Shown here: in pieces, positions 62,001 to 64,000 of the stretch
How positions within the stretch are numbered: the stretch's first letter is position 1
Layout: each line of letters starts with the position of its first letter
Assembly: GCA_904063045.1 (NCBI GenBank)
Contig: CAJFCJ010000001.1
Location: 2,549,501-2,613,500, forward strand
DNA from: Dimorphilus gyrociliatus
Taxonomy: Eukaryota > Annelida > Polychaeta > Dinophilidae
Reading direction: 5' to 3'
DNA: 64,000 nucleotides
Notes under the pieces: generated by a model
Told to the model about the DNA's origin: nothing
What the model saw: only the letters and a program-made list of their open reading frames with translations
Databases searched by the model: none
Translations under genes and position numbers: made by a program

Positions 62001-63154
62001 TGATTTAAATAACGGCGATACAGAAGAGAACGAAACAATGCCAACTTCTTCAAACAATGGTAAAGAATCACCGAAAGATTTTAAAGACCAAAAGCATGGA
62101 ATTGATCCAAATTTTGTTTTTCTTCAATTATTTCATTCTGCTTCTGTATCAAAAAATAGCGAAAGTGCTTTTTATATACCGCAAAGTAGTGAGGTTAGTA
62201 TGAAAATTTGCTTGGTTTCTAAGTCAAATATACAATTATATTATATACGTATATATATATTAGTATACACTGTGAATTTACAAACAGAGCCTTAACAGAA
62301 GTATAAACATGCTTGATAGACGGTATCCGTTTGAAACTCATAAAATTGCTATTCTTTATGTTGGACCTGGTCAAATTAATGATGAAAAAGCCATATTAGC
62401 AAACAGTGGAGGATCCAAAAGATATATACAGTTTTTATCTAGTCTTGGTTCGTTACTTCGCTTAAAAGAAGATGAAATTGAAGAAGAAAACACCTACTTA
62501 GGCGGATTAGATACGAAAGGAGAAGATGGAGAATTCACCTATTGTTGGCATGATGACTTTATGCAAACTGTCTTCCATGTTGCTACCCTAATGCCAAAAC
62601 GATCATCAGACGTTAATTATCTTTATAAGAAGCGTCATATTGGAAATGACTATGTCACAATTGTTTACAATGATTCAATGGGAGAATCTTACAAATTGGG
62701 AACTATACAAGGGGAATTTAATTATGTGAATATAATTATTGAGCCGTTAGATGAAATGAGTAACGCTGTTACGGTTCAAACTAAAGAAGATATAGTAGAA
62801 ATAATTGGCCATACTGATACAAAGATTATTTCTGATGTAAATTTGGGGAAATTAGTCCGACAAATGGCTGTTCATGCTAACGTATGTCATTTATTAACTT
62901 CTTAAGATTCTTTCTATATAATAATGTATACTTTACAGTTAGCTTCTGTCATATTACAAAGACAAAAGAATAATCCTAATGATCCATACGCATCCAATTG
63001 GCTGGAACGCCTAAGACAAATTAAGAAAATCAGAAGCAGAGCAGAGTCAGCAATGAGTGACAGACTGTCAAATGGAAGAGGAAAGTCTATAGCTAAATAT
63101 CAACACGTAGATTTTACCTCATTCTGTTTTATGCCTGATTCATCGATTAATTAG
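53058..63154 (+). CDS. TSC2: tuberin, Rheb GTPase-activating protein
   Basis: A large multi-exon gene starting at ATG 53058 (MSSNEVKKDESKF). The N-terminal HEAT-like tuberin domain (DUF3384 type) includes LAQVTDNLEEMKSCLALLM, WGRERVETIKCPASVVLPC and the block just before the large intron (LLLIQHRVLLVHPNLPGW). After the 55220-57338 intron the middle tuberin domain resumes (ATQLL-like TTQLLLHVCHCC, RRPTGNVSWLM). The C-terminal Rap-GAP domain covers about 62090-62940: PNFVFLQLFHS, THKIAILYVGPGQ, LGGLD, FTYCWHDDFMQ and the asparagine-thumb helix KKRHIGNDYVTIVYNDS, intact. A basic helix follows (LERLRQIKKIRSRA), then a DFTxF-like end. With TSC1 it inactivates Rheb and restrains mTORC1. The disordered region before the GAP is shorter than in human. 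Confidence 0.95.
55220..57338 (+). other. 2.1-kb TSC2 intron hosting an antisense gene
   Basis: The tuberin frame stops at a donor after 55219 (TACTTTAG|GTAAG) and resumes at 57339 (TTGAATTACGAACAAAAG). Between them lies a complete minus-strand gene, 55248-56864. The 57000-57330 part shows nothing. Confidence 0.8.
55248..56864 (-). CDS. secreted PA-domain, cysteine-rich protein nested in TSC2
   Basis: Starts at ATG 56864 (MKMNSLLVKASFYCFAFQFF), a signal peptide. Short exons then give AYRRTVTIHNGNI and RPAEFGFGED. A protease-associated (PA) domain follows (GNVAIVRRGGCFFSSKALFAQ, SGAIAVVILG; NPGSIGAFSG; IIPVAGLDKND). Two small cysteine-rich modules resemble EB/EGF-like repeats (SCSSSSSCKGNPKAMKCSFG, SCDEGDVCNG). 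A PAN/apple-like C-terminus (HCSTKCMNSNSCIGIALFQGKC) follows and stops at 55248. Exon joins at 56757, 56611 and 56275 are in phase; the last three exons are less certain. The whole gene sits antisense in one tuberin intron. Role unknown; PA domains often mediate protein contacts in proteases and sorting receptors, but no protease is fused here. Confidence 0.65.
57664..58022 (+). other. TSC2 intron, longer than usual
   Basis: About 360 nt, GT..AG, between the ...IQILEK and IMQRPFRSS exons. No gene seen. Confidence 0.5.
60740..61743 (+). other. 1-kb TSC2 intron with AT repeats
   Basis: Between the exon ending ...FLGSSPPN and the EETSESDEESDNN exon. It contains a TA repeat at about 61327-61350 and pyrimidine-rich runs. 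No ORF with support. Confidence 0.6.
61327..61350. repeat. (TA)n microsatellite in TSC2 intron
   Basis: About 12 TA units, uninterrupted. Confidence 0.8.
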
Positions 63155-63169
63155 ATTACAGAGACATAG

Positions 63170-63195
63170 AGAGAAAGAGCGAGAGAGAGAGAGAA
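63170..63195. repeat. GA-rich microsatellite after TSC2
   Basis: A short (GA)n run just 3' of the tuberin stop codon, within its likely 3' UTR. Confidence 0.7.
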
Positions 63196-63381
63196 TTTAA
63201 CCAAAATAAACATGAACGTTGCCAAATACAAATATATTTATCTAACATTTAAAAGTGTTATTAGTTTATTGTTAATTAAATCTTAATACTAGTTAGGCTG
63301 GCAAAAGTTTACTATTTTCAATTTTTTAGCGCCAATAATCTTTGGACTCTTCACGCATATAAGATACTACTTCGATCCAAA

Positions 63382-64000
63382 ATGGCGCTCTTCATTCGGC
63401 ATGTTGAAAGTTGTTATTTTCGTTATTCCCCAAAATTACAAATTAATAACTTATTTAATTTATCAAAATCATCTGTAAAATATAAATATAGTTTCAATGA
63501 CATAGGTGATAAGCGATGTTTTTCCAAGATAATAGGTAAAATTTTTGCTTATATTTATTGACCGATATTTAATGAACTGATCAACTTCAGATGCTACTTC
63601 ATTTAATGATTATATAAGAAAGGGAAAGGATGAAGCTCGGAAAAGTGTCCTAATTAATCTTGGAACTCAGAATAGATTATTAGAGGCGTGTTCTCTAATC
63701 AAAAATTGCGTTGGACGAGCCGCCAATTCTTGTATTACTTATTCAAAAAATGACAAATATTACGCCCTTTTCACCCTCCACTCCGTACAAGATGTAGAAA
63801 AGTTACTACAATCAACTCATTTATATGGAGCTCAGAATAGTATAACTATGTTTACAAAAATGCTTTGGCTACCACCGAACTCGAGGGTTAGCCCAAATAA
63901 ACAAAGTATACCGAAAGTCGTCCTAAAAGAGAAACCTACTCCAGAATGCACTAAGAGCAGTCTCATAGCTTACAAATCCATTTCAAAACAATTAGAAATC
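63382..64000 (+). CDS. MTPAP: probable mitochondrial poly(A) polymerase, 5' part only
   Basis: Starts at ATG 63382 (MALFIRHVESCYFRYSPKL), with a basic presequence-like leader. A donor at about 63536 and an acceptor before 63592 join in phase (G|AT gives Asp). The second exon has KDEARKSVLINL, then YYALFTLHS, ITMFTKMLWL and LIAYKSISKQLEI. These match in order the RNA-binding-like N-terminal domain of animal MTPAP (ARRSVLI, YAVVEF, FRSRFFNL and the helix before the catalytic domain). The window ends before the polymerase motifs, so the assignment is from the N-terminal domain alone. In mitochondria MTPAP adds short poly(A) tails to mRNAs, completing some stop codons. Confidence 0.55.

Overview
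This is nuclear DNA of an invertebrate bilaterian animal. It is AT-rich and gene-dense. Most introns are about 45-90 nt with GT..AG ends, neighbouring genes are often only 100-200 bp apart, and the genes are animal-specific (tuberin, EXOC7, PYM, DNAJC2, CFAP77, ALKBH1). A compact lophotrochozoan genome, for example a meiofaunal annelid such as Dimorphilus, is my best guess; that is inference. I see no rRNA, tRNA or CRISPR. All coordinates for spliced genes are whole-gene spans from start to stop codon; I built exon joins by hand from splice sites and frame.

Left third (1-21.5 kb): an accessory region. It holds a secreted protein of unknown role, a single-exon KRBA2-like integrase gene whose central catalytic Asp is gone, a mariner transposase relic, an isolated BEL/Pao gag-like gene and an orphan peptide-type GPCR. 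Among them are four genes that join double-stranded-RNA-binding domains (dsRBDs) to kinases of the eIF2-alpha kinase type, the architecture of vertebrate PKR. Two are ordinary-looking active kinases, on + at 14974 and 17448; a third, on - from 21470, also keeps all key residues. The fourth, on - from 13905, appears to carry an active kinase followed by a second, degenerate kinase domain. A fifth gene (4955 to 3439, -) is a dsRBD-pseudokinase.

Middle (21.6-37 kb): triokinase/FMN cyclase (TKFC), whose last intron is bracketed by a perfect inverted repeat like a small DNA transposon; a mitochondrial acyl-CoA dehydrogenase; a protein with four dsRBDs, the first two ADAR2-like but without a deaminase; an unrecognised charged protein; xylulokinase; ALKBH1; and PYM.

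Right half (37.7-64 kb): ordinary housekeeping genes. These are DNAJC2, mitochondrial-type acetyl-CoA synthetase, CFAP77, RPUSD2-like pseudouridine synthase, PLPP6-like lipid phosphatase, exocyst EXOC7, the large tuberin gene TSC2 with a secreted PA-domain gene nested antisense in one intron, and the start of a probable mitochondrial poly(A) polymerase that runs off the end.

The most striking point is the concentration of dsRNA-binding proteins within about 30 kb: five kinase-type genes and one four-dsRBD gene. TKFC, whose vertebrate homologue restrains the dsRNA sensor MDA5, shares a short divergent promoter with one kinase gene. I read the cluster as a lineage-specific PKR-like dsRNA-response locus with active and pseudokinase members; function is inference.
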